DNA of 64,000 nucleotides from FEB-10 sp963710645 (GCA_963710645.1 CAVQBD010000003.1:310001-374000), one strand, 5' to 3'; shown: positions 1 through 7,320, numbered from the stretch's first letter. Numbers and translations are program-made. The notes: generated from the sequence alone by a model not told the origin.

Positions 1-663
1 GCCAAGGCCACTGAAAAGAACGTGGTCGCCATGAACACCCCAGGACAGAATTCGAACGCGGTGGCGGAACTGGTATTTGGCATGTTGGTCATGAACGCAC
101 GCAACAACTACAACGGCAAACCGGGTACGGAGCTTCGCGGCAAGAAGATCGGTATCCACGCGTACGGAAACGTCGGCATCTGCATGGCGAGGGTGGCCCA
201 CGGATTCGGAATGGACGTGTACGCCTTCGATCCGTTCGTTGACGACGAGGCCATCAGGAACGATGGCGTGACACCGGTGAGCTCGGTCGATGAGCTCTAC
301 GAGACCTGCCAATACGTCTCTCTCCACATTCCCGAGACCCCTCAAACGATGAAGTCCATCGACTTCGAGTTGCTCTCGAAGATGCCCAAGGGTGGAACGC
401 TCATCAACACCGCCCGGCTTGGAATTATCGATGAAGATGGCCTCATGAAGATGTTTGCCGAGCGTGACGACTTCGTCTACCTCTCGGACATCGCGCCGGT
501 CTGTAAGGACGACATCGCAACTCAGTACGAAGGCCGCTACTTCTTCACACCCAAAAAGATGGGTGCTCAGACCGCGGAAGCCAACATCAACGCAGGCGTG
601 GCAGCTGCCACCCAGATCGTCAATTTCTTCGAGAACGGAGATGTCACCTTCAAGGTCAACTGA
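1..663 (+). CDS. serA: D-3-phosphoglycerate dehydrogenase, C-terminal part (5' end outside window)
   Basis: The reading frame is open from base 1, so the N-terminus lies upstream. This is the NAD-binding and C-terminal catalytic part of a D-isomer 2-hydroxyacid dehydrogenase, which oxidises 3-phosphoglycerate at the first step of serine synthesis. Visible are a Rossmann turn (HAYGNVG), the NTAR segment holding the substrate-binding arginine, and a C-terminal TPKKMGAQT segment. Most family members have TPH.G at that last place, so the catalytic histidine is replaced by lysine. That is the known pattern of the Entamoeba/Bacteroides-type enzyme, which also lacks a C-terminal ACT domain; none is present here. 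The family call is firm; the substrate is inferred from the subtype. Confidence 0.85.
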   Translation, partial: AKATEKNVVAMNTPGQNSNAVAELVFGMLVMNARNNYNGKPGTELRGKKIGIHAYGNVGICMARVAHGFGMDVYAFDPFVDDEAIRNDGVTPVSSVDELYETCQYVSLHIPETPQTMKSIDFELLSKMPKGGTLINTARLGIIDEDGLMKMFAERDDFVYLSDIAPVCKDDIATQYEGRYFFTPKKMGAQTAEANINAGVAAATQIVNFFENGDVTFKVN

Positions 664-712
664 TCCGAGACCCTGGTTTCCGCCACCTTTTTCCTCCCAA
701 TGAAACAAAAAG

Positions 713-729
713 CGCCGCGATCAGCGGCG
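713..729 (-). terminator. Hairpin with T-run on the minus strand
   Basis: CGCCGC pairs with GCGGCG across a 5-base loop. On the minus strand the stem is followed by CTTTTTG. It sits just 3' of the truncated tRNA-Pro copy at 743, the same arrangement as behind the intact tRNA-Pro, so it is probably a relic tRNA terminator. It may also help end the plus-strand serA transcript. Confidence 0.55.
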
Positions 730-742
730 TTTGGAGAAAAGC

Positions 743-899
743 TGGTCGGGACGCGGGGATTCTGACACCGCGGCCAGCGACGATCGTGGCTCTGACCGGA
801 CAGTGCGGGCGGGCGGGCGTCCGGTCACAGAGCCACTCGTCGATGGGCGTGCTGAGCGAGCGGCGAAACGGCGTAGCAACTCCGGACCCCCTGAACCTA
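743..899 (-). pseudogene. tRNA-Pro pseudogene interrupted by a palindromic element
   Basis: On the minus strand, bases 879-899 match the anticodon-loop to T-stem part of the intact tRNA-Pro at 6616-6692, and 743-761 match its T-loop to CCA end. Between them lies an insert of about 117 bp holding a strong inverted repeat (GTGGCTCTGACCGGA against TCCGGTCACAGAGCCAC). The 5' half of the tRNA is absent. Bases 743-854 recur almost unchanged at 6431-6542. The insertion point is the T-loop, a usual site for tRNA-targeting integrases. Confidence 0.6.
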
Positions 900-1271
900 G
901 GCCTCGGGCTCATGGCATACCGCTTCGATGTTGTGCCCATCAGGGCCGATGACGAAAGCCGCGTAGTAGCTCGCGTGATAGTGCGGACGCAGACCAGGAG
1001 GACCATTGTCCTTGCCGCCCGCTTCCAGAGCCGCGCGATAGAAGGCTTGTACTTGCTGACGGCTCTCAGCCACGAATGCCAAGTGAAGATGCGCCGGCTT
1101 CTCCTTGGTCTCATAAAAGCACAGTGAAACCGTGCCCTTCGGTTGGCATAGCTCGACACCGTTCGGCGGCCACTCTCTCACATCAGTGACTCCGAGTGGC
1201 TCCAGGGCCCTGACGAAGAAGGACCTGCTCGTCGCAAAGTTGCTGACGCCGAATTTGACGTGGTCAAACAT
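897..1271 (-). CDS. VOC-family (glyoxalase/bleomycin-resistance fold) protein
   Basis: The 124-aa protein opens with MFDHVKFGVSNFATSRSFF and ends with GPDGHNIEAVCHEP. These are the first strand and the last metal-ligand strand of a single-module vicinal-oxygen-chelate protein. His6 and the C-terminal Glu of NIEAV are in the usual metal positions. The length fits a one-module subunit that would dimerise. The substrate cannot be told from the sequence. It stands alone on the minus strand in the repeat-rich segment; a perfect 5-5-5 palindrome lies 115 bp upstream of its start. Confidence 0.85.
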   Translation of the reverse strand: MFDHVKFGVSNFATSRSFFVRALEPLGVTDVREWPPNGVELCQPKGTVSLCFYETKEKPAHLHLAFVAESRQQVQAFYRAALEAGGKDNGPPGLRPHYHASYYAAFVIGPDGHNIEAVCHEPEA

Positions 1272-1605
1272 GGGTTCTCCTGAATCGCACGGTCCTATCC
1301 GGGTGGGGCCACAGTCGGTCCATGGACTGGCTGTTGAGCGGCGCTAGGAGCTGCACGGTGCGCTTCTTCCGAGACCTAACTCATTGTTAGCGATACTAAC
1401 GAATCGGACGAAAACGTGCGCCACGAGCGTGCAAACAGAATGCGGAATAGCCTTGGGCGGGTGTCGCATATCTTCTGATTCCATGATATTACATCTCGAA
1501 ATCTGCGTATTCGGCAGGATTGTTATCGTGCTCGAGTCGCACGCTAACACGGAGCATGAGGTGACCAAGAGGTTGCACCCAGTCTGGGTGCCAGGCTTTA
1601 GAACC
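1272..1605. other. Gap without a convincing gene
   Basis: No frame here has a recognisable product. It holds the palindrome at 1386-1400 and, at its right edge, a REP-like element at 1587-1628. The rest shows nothing I can name. Confidence 0.5.
1386..1400. promoter_or_regulatory. Perfect palindrome GTTAG-CGATA-CTAAC, possible operator
   Basis: The arms GTTAG and CTAAC are exact reverse complements around a 5-base spacer, upstream of the VOC gene. The core TGTTAGCGATACT recurs at 6096-6108, about 57 bp upstream of the ferredoxin-nitroreductase gene. The size fits a dimeric repressor site; no regulator can be assigned. Confidence 0.3.
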
Positions 1606-1628
1606 TTAGGAAGTTGGTCCCAGGCACC
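1587..1628. repeat. REP-like element, copy 1
   Basis: GGTGCC at one end pairs with GGCACC at the other, enclosing an AGAACCTTAGGAAGTT core. A second 42-bp copy at 4952-4993 matches at 34 of 42 positions. The placement next to a RAYT remnant suggests a REP sequence of that transposase class. Confidence 0.5.
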
Positions 1629-1920
1629 CCGAGGCAGCCATCTCTGCCGCAGTCGTTGCCACACCCTTATCCAGACGATCGAGCTCCGTCGCGTACGCCG
1701 GGTCGTTGGCGCGGCTCTTCGCCCCCTCCCCCGCCCACCAGCTCACCACGTCCGGGTTCTTCTGCAAGACCCTCGCAAGGCCGGTCCTGCTCTGCCTCCA
1801 TCGCTCGACACCGAGCGTCACGATCAGCTTTCGCGCGGCTGCGGTCTGCCCATCTCGAGCACGGGAACAGACAACCGCCATGTCCACCTCGAGGAGATCG
1901 CAGACCGTTCCGACGAAATC
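1606..1920 (-). pseudogene. RAYT transposase, C-terminal remnant
   Basis: The frame is open from a TAG at about 1921. It encodes a DnaA-like helical C-terminus (ARKLIVTLGVERWRQSRTG, then LARVLQKNPDVVSWW) of the kind found at the end of RAYT transposases. The intact RAYT at 2588-3559 ends in an equivalent domain. The HUH nuclease domain is missing, so this is a decayed fragment. It lies directly downstream of the truncated DUF6141 gene on the same strand. Confidence 0.5.
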
Positions 1921-1923
1921 GTT

Positions 1924-2550
1924 CTAAACCCTGGCACCCATACCCTTCATACGATCTACGGACCCGGCACCTTTGCTGGCGGACCCCACCGCCATTGCCA
2001 GCTCTTCGAGGCGTTGCGAGCCGATGAGAACTCCCCCGGCAAGTCCATACCGAAAGGTAAGCTGCAGCCCCATTTTCCCGCTGACGTTGTAGGCCCCCCC
2101 GTCGGAGCCCATGCGGACACCCCATCCGCCATACTCCAGAATGGGCCGGTAACTACGTGCTTCGAAGGACTCGATCTCCTCCCAGAGAAAAACGCGAAAG
2201 CCGCGGTCAAACGGGTAGAAACGGATGTAGATCCCGTCGTCCCGCACTTCGGTGACGAGACGGGCGGCCCACATGAGCCAGAACAACCCAGCCATGAGCA
2301 GAATGAACAGCGGGCCCATGATCATCAACATGAGGTCCGACATGGGCTGGTTGCCGACGGTACGTCCCATGACCAGCTGCTCCACCATGGCCCACGCGAA
2401 GAAGCCGCCCACTCCGACGCACAACGGTAGAATCAGGAGCCAGATCCACGCCTGTCGAAAGCGCTGCTCCTCGCGGAAGCGAACGGGCTGTGTGAGGGAC
2501 TCGGAGTCACGATCGCACTTCTGAAGCGTAGCACGAGGCAGCAGGCGATG
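1924..2550 (-). pseudogene. DUF6141-like membrane protein, 5' end lost
   Basis: The frame reads VRFREEQRFRQAWIWLLIL, a membrane segment, a second membrane segment (LMIMGPLFILLMAGLFWLMW), then a soluble domain with WEEIESFEARSYRPILEYGGWG and AYNVSGKMGLQLTF. This is the layout of DUF6141-type proteins. No ATG or GTG start exists between the RFREEQ motif and the in-frame stop near 2585. Instead the frame runs straight into the inverted repeat that borders the RAYT gene. I infer that insertion of that element removed the start. An internal ATG/GTG could still give a shorter product from about 2424. Confidence 0.6.
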
Positions 2551-2552
2551 AA

Positions 2553-2582
2553 GGGTGCCACGTTCCCCATTGCACCGTTGTC
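2553..2582. repeat. Left inverted repeat flanking the RAYT gene
   Basis: Reverse-complementary to 3616-3647: both contain GGTGCAATGGGGAACGTGG followed by CACCC. The pair encloses exactly the RAYT gene and little else, as REP sequences around RAYT genes often do. Confidence 0.7.
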
Positions 2583-2587
2583 ATCTG

Positions 2588-3559
2588 TCATCTGCGCGAG
2601 ATCTCCCTGTCGAGGCGATTGATCTGCTCGCTGAATACAGGATCGTCGCGCTCCTCGCAGAGGCCTCGGTTGAGCCACCGGGTCACGGAGTTCCTTCCCT
2701 TGCAGAGGAGGGCGGCGATGTCGCAGGCCCTGAATCCGTACCGTGAGACAGCGAGCAGCGAAAATTCGATCCTCCCACGAATATGTTGCTCGGTCCGAAA
2801 TCTCGAAGCGAGGCCCTCGAGTCGATGTCCGGATGCCGACTCAAAACGGACAACGAAATCGGGGAGTGAGAGCTCGGCGCGTTCTTCGGCGAGAAACTGG
2901 TGATCAAACGTCATTGCTCGTGGATGACGATCGGCGGTGGCTATCTCATCAACGTGTTGGGCTTCCGTCCACCACGGAAGTCCCAAGACACCGGTTGCTG
3001 CCCATCGGGCTTCGGCGACCGACCGAACCCACCGTAAGTAGTCCTTCACAGCCTCATCGGGTTCACCACCACCGAATCCGTCGATCACCGATGGCAAATG
3101 GATGACCGTTGGCCTGCACGCCCCGATGATCTCCCGGTGCCCGCTGAAAACGTAGTCCCCCGGGTCATCGACGATGCCGGCAGATACCGGGTTGAGATGG
3201 ACGTAGGCCACAACCTGACGGAAGTACTCGTTCGTATCAACCACTCGCGCGCGGTACCGGCTTTGCCACAGCCTTCCGAGGTAGCGGTGTCGCCGGTTGT
3301 AGGCGCGGGAGAACCCACCTTGGAGCCGTGCCATCGACCGCCAAAGATCGGCGTTCCGAGTTTTCACCACGAGGTGGTAGTGGTTGCCCATGAGGCACCA
3401 CGCGAGAATCGTCCAACCGTCAAGGTCGCGGACTTCGCGAAGCACCTCGACGAACTCGATTGCCTCATCGCCCTCGTCAAAGACGAATTCACCGCGCGCA
3501 ACGCGGCAATAGACGTGGTACGTAGCTCCTGGGATAAACAGGCGGGGATGTCTCGGCAT
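2588..3559 (-). CDS. REP-associated tyrosine transposase (RAYT, Y1/HUH type)
   Basis: The 323-aa protein has the single-strand transposase core: the HUH pair in GNHYHLVV (residues 59-65), the downstream catalytic tyrosine in VVAYVHLNP (about residue 119), and GRLWQSRYRARVV between them. A C-terminal helical domain follows (YGFRACDIAALL, then CKGRNSVTRWLNRG). RAYT proteins process short REP palindromes rather than moving a classical IS. Inverted copies of a 30-bp sequence flank the gene, and REP-like palindromes lie throughout this segment, so it is the likely enzyme behind some of them. All core residues are present and it is probably active. Confidence 0.9.
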   Translation of the reverse strand: MPRHPRLFIPGATYHVYCRVARGEFVFDEGDEAIEFVEVLREVRDLDGWTILAWCLMGNHYHLVVKTRNADLWRSMARLQGGFSRAYNRRHRYLGRLWQSRYRARVVDTNEYFRQVVAYVHLNPVSAGIVDDPGDYVFSGHREIIGACRPTVIHLPSVIDGFGGGEPDEAVKDYLRWVRSVAEARWAATGVLGLPWWTEAQHVDEIATADRHPRAMTFDHQFLAEERAELSLPDFVVRFESASGHRLEGLASRFRTEQHIRGRIEFSLLAVSRYGFRACDIAALLCKGRNSVTRWLNRGLCEERDDPVFSEQINRLDREISRR

Positions 3560-3615
3560 GGATTTTCTCCATGCGCGGACGGGACGATCTCATTCTACAC
3601 AGCGCTCATCTCAAG

Positions 3616-3647
3616 GCAACAATGGTGCAATGGGGAACGTGGCACCC
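3616..3647. repeat. Right inverted repeat flanking the RAYT gene
   Basis: The partner of 2553-2582 in inverted orientation. It has two extra bases near its left end and is otherwise the same over the conserved GGTGCAATGGGGAACGTGG part. Confidence 0.7.
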
Positions 3648-3678
3648 ATCGCACCCATCCCGTTCTGATCAGCTGCGG

Positions 3679-4719
3679 TTATTGATAGATCTGTTTGATC
3701 GCTCCGCGCAGCACCTCGTCGAAGTTGTCGGGAAACTCGTGTCCTTTCCCTTCCATAACGATGTAGTTCACCGGATTCCCAGCCTCTTCGAAGTTGGATG
3801 CAGTGGTTTCGGCCGCTATTGAAGCCCAGTCCTCAGCCCCGGAGAATATCGTCCCTCGAACCCCGCGCGCGGCGGCTGCCCGAGCAGTCTCGAGCGGAAG
3901 AGGGGTACTGGTTGCGGGACAGCCGGCGATGAATCCCTTGGCTGGGATGGTCCCTTCGGCCGCCATGAAAAGTGCGAGGTTGCCTCCCTGGGAAAACCCC
4001 GCCAGCGTCACTTGGCCGGTGTCCACAGCGTATTCCTCGACGACTTTCCGATACAGGCCGAGCACCTCATCCTGTGCCATAGGCACACTGTAGATATCGA
4101 CTCCGCTCAGGTCCCAGCGATACGACTTGGTGTCGGCCCGCCAGCTGGACTGGACATAGGCGATGAGCACATCGTCGCCGATCGCCGCGGGGTCCCAGCG
4201 GTCCATGGCTTTGACGATGCTTTGATTGCCGCCGTGGATGATCATCACCAGAGGGTAGGAAGCCTCCGGCGAATAGGATGCCGGTTTGATCACCTTGTAT
4301 TCCGGCTTGGACTCACTCTGGGCTATCTCGCGCAACTGGTTGTTCCTGGCCAGGAGTTTCCTGAACCGGTCATTCCCGCGGACGCCGTCATAGGTGTCCG
4401 ACCGGGGAATCACGAAATAGAAAAACCCTTCCTCGATGCCCTTTTCCCAGACGGTCAAGGCCTCTTCGGTACGTCCGGCATACAGCAGGATTTTCATGGT
4501 CAAGTCGGAGACCTCGAACTCGCGGCTCTGAAGTTTCGGTGCGGTCTGTTCGACCAGGGCCAATGCTTCCTCAAATTTCTCCTGTTCCAGGAGGGTGAAC
4601 GCGGCCTTTTCGATTTCGCTCCAGGTGGACGGGACGGGTTCATTCGTCTGCGCGAAAGCCGAAGTGCACATCAGGATGAGGCCAATGGCCAGGGTTGATT
4701 TCATTCGAGTAGGCTGCAC
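3679..4719 (-). CDS. Secreted alpha/beta hydrolase (carboxylesterase/dienelactone-hydrolase-like)
   Basis: The 346-aa precursor starts at GTG 4719 behind AGGGAG. A signal peptide ends near AFAQ (residue 24), so the enzyme should be periplasmic or secreted. Residues 30-130 are helical and resemble degenerate TPR units. The hydrolase domain has the oxyanion segment IHGG (161-164), the nucleophile elbow GFSQGG (Ser243) and the late histidine in GKGHEF near the C-terminus; the acid is probably in GAEDWA. This is an esterase-type triad. The substrate is unknown. It is the only intact secreted protein inside the repeat-bounded segment. Confidence 0.8.
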   Translation of the reverse strand: MQPTRMKSTLAIGLILMCTSAFAQTNEPVPSTWSEIEKAAFTLLEQEKFEEALALVEQTAPKLQSREFEVSDLTMKILLYAGRTEEALTVWEKGIEEGFFYFVIPRSDTYDGVRGNDRFRKLLARNNQLREIAQSESKPEYKVIKPASYSPEASYPLVMIIHGGNQSIVKAMDRWDPAAIGDDVLIAYVQSSWRADTKSYRWDLSGVDIYSVPMAQDEVLGLYRKVVEEYAVDTGQVTLAGFSQGGNLALFMAAEGTIPAKGFIAGCPATSTPLPLETARAAAARGVRGTIFSGAEDWASIAAETTASNFEEAGNPVNYIVMEGKGHEFPDNFDEVLRGAIKQIYQ

Positions 4720-5148
4720 GTTTTCTCCCTTGATTCATTCGGTTGTTGATTGATTGAATGATTCCGACGCCCACATAGGTGCCTGGTACGAAACAGGGCC
4801 AGGTATCACAAGCTCATAAAATTTCCTGCTCACCCGCTGGCCGTTCACCCCGAAGCGCCTTGTACAGTCTTGTCAGCCGCCATGTGAAGCCCGAGTCGCT
4901 TGATCTCCTCTCGGCGGCAGCGGTTACCCACCGGCTGACGCTCCTGAGAACAGTGCCTGGCTTGAGAACCTCAGGAAGTTCATCCCAGCCGCCCATCGAC
5001 AGCTCAATCTGCCACTCTCGCCGCCCTACATCGATCGAGGCAATATCTACATTGGCTTCCCACACTGAACCCCCTGAATGCCTGGAGCAGCGCGAGGTGG
5101 TCGTAGCCAGGAGGGTCGCAGGGCCGAAGGGCCAAATTTCCGCCCGTG
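4720..5148. other. Intergenic stretch with REP-like palindromes
   Basis: No supported gene. It carries a GGTGCCTGG/CCAGGTATCAC hairpin near 4780-4813 and a 42-bp REP-like copy at 4952-4993. A 114-codon minus-strand frame (4814-5158) matches nothing I recognise and is partly made of the repeat itself. Confidence 0.5.
4952..4993. repeat. REP-like element, copy 2
   Basis: Same orientation as 1587-1628 and identical at 34 of 42 positions, including AGAACCT.AGGAAGTT and TCCCAG. Confidence 0.5.
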
Positions 5149-6039
5149 TCATACCCAATTGCTCTGTGGGGGCTTCCTCTCGATCATGTTCTTAAACTTG
5201 GGAACTGGGTAACCAAGCGCTAAGGCTCCATGCATCGTGTTTCCAGTTGGAATACCAATCAATCTTGACATGCGCCGATTCCATGCCGACGCCATCGGAG
5301 CCCGGCAGGTAGAGACCACCCAGCCGGTGTAAAAATGCCCGATGCCCATGGAGTGCGCGACAAGGGAGGCATTCTGCAGGGCCAACTGTGCATTGACATC
5401 CGCGAAGCCAACCGTCCGTCGAGCATGGAAAACCAGTAACGCAGGGGCACCGAAAAGTACCGGATCGGCTCCAGATTCATACAACTTAATCAGTCGCTTG
5501 AACCCGGGAATTTCGTTCAGCCCACTCTCAGCCAATGCTCTATCCGCCATCAATGCGACTGTTCTGAAGACGGGATTCGCAAAACGCTTGATCTCGAACC
5601 TCAGGTAGTCGACAACCAGCGCAGAAACTTCGCTCAGAACACCTCTGTCCCGGACAACGAGAAACTCCGTGCTTTGTGAGTTGTGTCCGCTCGGAGCAAA
5701 GCGCGCCCCGTCGATGATCTTCTCGATTGTCACCTTTTCAATCGGCTTATCTCGGAACGCGCGGATGGAACGTCGGGTCTTGAGCAGCGTCATCACCTGC
5801 TCTGTTGTCGGCATCTCTGCAAACTGGATGGGCGAAATTCTTTCCGATGGGAATTCAGAATGGAAAATCGCACCCTGAGCGCAGATGCCAACGCATTGTC
5901 CGCAAGCGATGCAGAATTCTTTTTCCAACACCTCCGGTGTTGTCAGCTTCCCTTGTTGCAAGAATATGTTCTTAGGGCACACCCTTTCGCACAGGCCGTC
6001 CTTCGTGCACCGATCATGGTCTATGGTGATTTCAAACAT
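5149..6039 (-). CDS. Ferredoxin-nitroreductase fusion protein
   Basis: The N-terminal 60 residues hold two [4Fe-4S] motifs: CTKDGLCERVCPKN and CIACGQCVGICAQG. From about residue 80 comes a nitroreductase-fold FMN domain (LLKTRRSIRAFRDKPI, FAPSGHNSQ, MGIGHFYTGW, ALALGYPVPKF). Such fusions pass electrons from the iron-sulfur clusters to FMN to reduce an unknown substrate in the cytoplasm. ATG 6039 is chosen because AAGGGGA lies 5 bases upstream; an in-frame ATG at 6072 is possible. A palindrome core shared with the VOC gene lies just upstream. Confidence 0.88.
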   Translation of the reverse strand: MFEITIDHDRCTKDGLCERVCPKNIFLQQGKLTTPEVLEKEFCIACGQCVGICAQGAIFHSEFPSERISPIQFAEMPTTEQVMTLLKTRRSIRAFRDKPIEKVTIEKIIDGARFAPSGHNSQSTEFLVVRDRGVLSEVSALVVDYLRFEIKRFANPVFRTVALMADRALAESGLNEIPGFKRLIKLYESGADPVLFGAPALLVFHARRTVGFADVNAQLALQNASLVAHSMGIGHFYTGWVVSTCRAPMASAWNRRMSRLIGIPTGNTMHGALALGYPVPKFKNMIERKPPQSNWV

Positions 6040-6390
6040 CGATTCCCCTTGCTTCGAAAGCTCCGTGAGCACCTGGTGGCAGTCGCCTCATTCAATGTTA
6101 GCGATACTCAAGGATTCGCTGGAAAGCTGCGTGGAGGACGCAGTATCAGAATCGCAGACTCGGAGCGCCTCTCGTCGCACGTCTGAGTTTTCTATTGTAT
6201 TCCGATCAGATCGGCGCGAACGGGCCAGGTTCTTATCGGGTTCGCCAAGCACGTTAACGCTCGGAGGATAAACGCTACCGCGATGGTTTGGTTGGGACGT
6301 GGCACAGCCTGGTTGCGCACCTATCCCGGCTGATAGACAAAAATGCCTCACGGACTGCTCAGGGTACAAATTTGGGGTACCAAAAATGAA
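6040..6390. other. Gap without a supported gene
   Basis: It contains TGTTAGCGATACT (6096-6108), likely in the nitroreductase promoter. A 93-codon minus-strand frame lacks any familiar motif. Confidence 0.4.
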
Positions 6391-6392
6391 AC

Positions 6393-6413
6393 AGCCGCTC
6401 CGGATGAGCGGCT
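6393..6413 (-). terminator. Hairpin behind a truncated tRNA-Pro copy
   Basis: AGCCGCTC and GAGCGGCT pair perfectly. On the minus strand the stem is followed by a TTT..TTTTT stretch. It nearly matches the terminator at 6580-6601, showing that this was once a tRNA-Pro transcription unit. Confidence 0.6.
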
Positions 6414-6430
6414 AAACCATTGATTTGAAA

Positions 6431-6542
6431 TGGTCGGGACGCGGAGATTCTGACACCGCGGCCAGCGACGATCGTGGCTCTGACCGGAGAGTGCGGGCGG
6501 GTGGTCGTCCGGTCACAGAGCCACTCGTCGATGGGCGTGCTG
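6431..6542. repeat. 112-bp direct repeat (tRNA-Pro 3' end plus palindrome), copy B
   Basis: It begins with the CCA-to-T-loop end of tRNA-Pro (minus strand) and continues into the same palindromic element as 743-854. Both copies are 112 bp and differ at only a few positions. Direct repeats of a tRNA 3' end around a 5.7-kb segment look like attachment sites of an integrated element. Confidence 0.6.
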
Positions 6543-6579
6543 CAAATCGGAGCGGACCGACCAAATCCAAAAACAAGAA

Positions 6580-6601
6580 AGCCGCTCGGAGTTGAGCGGC
6601 T
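6580..6601 (-). terminator. Terminator of tRNA-Pro
   Basis: AGCCGCTC-GGAGTT-GAGCGGCT stem-loop. On the minus strand it is followed by TTTCTTGTTTTTGG, 14 bases past the tRNA CCA end. Confidence 0.75.
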
Positions 6602-6615
6602 GTGGGTATTGGATT

Positions 6616-6692
6616 TGGTCGGGACGCGGAGATTTGAACTCCGGACCCCCTGAACCCCATTCAGGTGCGCTACCAGGCTGCGCTACGTCCCG
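6616..6692 (-). tRNA. tRNA-Pro (anticodon GGG), CCA encoded
   Basis: It folds as acceptor CGGGACG/CGTCCCG, D-arm GCGC-AGCCTGGTA-GCGC, anticodon stem CCTGA/TCAGG with loop ATGGGGT (anticodon GGG), a 5-base variable region, T-arm CGGAG-TTCAAAT-CTCCG, then A-CCA. All arms pair. A hairpin terminator follows. Two truncated copies of its 3' end lie at 743 and 6431. Confidence 0.95.
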
Positions 6693-6701
6693 ACATGTCT
6701 G

Positions 6702-6805
6702 AAATTTTGAATGTTGAATTCTGAATGTTGAGTTCCCATCCGCCCTCCCCCATTCCCAGGTGGGTGGGGGGAATTCAGAATTCAAAACTCAAAATTCAAA
6801 ACTCC
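6702..6805. repeat. Intergenic word-repeat hairpin
   Basis: Near-tandem GAAT/TTGAATG words on the left and ATTCAAAA/CTCAAAATTC words on the right. The core TTGAATTCTGAAT (6714-6726) is exactly complementary to 6773-6785, with a C-rich loop between. It lies between the merR end and tRNA-Pro. Confidence 0.6.
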
Positions 6806-6810
6806 CTGGA

Positions 6811-7320
6811 TTACTTCCTGAGTTCTTTGACGATCTTGGCGAGGTCCCTGCGGACGTCTTCAAGCGTCGCGAGGAGTGGTTGTACGTCGGCGGGGGCGTC
6901 TTTGTCAACCTCGGCCTCGGGCTCGTCCATGGCCAACTCGAGGACTTCCTGCTCCGGTTCGTCCTCGGGCTGCGTTGCCTTCTTGGTTGTAGCCTTCTTT
7001 TTGGCGGGTGCTTTCTTCTTGGCCGGCGCCTTGGCCTTTGTGGCTTTGGGTGTGTCGGCGTCGTCCTGCAGGCGACCGATCCGCTTGCGTGCACCGGCGA
7101 TCGTCAACCCTTCGTCGAAGAGCAGCCGTCGAATCTCCAGGATCAGCTCCACCTGTTCGCGGGCATATACTCGCTGCCCCGTGCCGGTCTTGGCCGCCTC
7201 GAGTTGGTCAAACTCGGTGCCCCAAAACCGCAGCATATAGGGCTGGACGTTGGCCAGCTTGCAGACTTCGTTGAGTTTGAACTCCTCCTGACCTTCAGGA
7301 AGCGTCACCTGGTCGGCCAT
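6811..7320 (-). CDS. MerR-family transcriptional regulator with Lys/Ala-rich tail
   Basis: Residues of about 10-75 form a MerR winged helix (KLNEVCKLANVQPYMLRFWGTEF, QRVYAREQVELILEIRRLL). A low-complexity KAPAKKKAPAKKKATTKK linker follows, then an acidic stretch and a C-terminal helix. No effector domain or metal-binding cysteines are seen, so the signal is unknown. It may also bind DNA non-specifically through the basic tail. The third of three consecutive ATGs (7320) sits best behind GGAGG. Its start overlaps the end of the GTPase gene upstream, so the two are probably translated together. Confidence 0.85.
   Translation of the reverse strand: MADQVTLPEGQEEFKLNEVCKLANVQPYMLRFWGTEFDQLEAAKTGTGQRVYAREQVELILEIRRLLFDEGLTIAGARKRIGRLQDDADTPKATKAKAPAKKKAPAKKKATTKKATQPEDEPEQEVLELAMDEPEAEVDKDAPADVQPLLATLEDVRRDLAKIVKELRK

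Noticed and set aside
1384..2430. 348-codon plus-strand frame
   Set aside because: It runs opposite the DUF6141 and RAYT remnants and has no recognisable domain.
4814..5158. 114-codon minus-strand gene
   Set aside because: Part of it is the REP-like repeat at 4952-4993, and similar peptides arise from the other copy of that repeat. No domain is seen.
6088..6369. 93-codon minus-strand gene
   Set aside because: No ribosome site, no motif, and it would overlap the probable promoter of the nitroreductase gene.
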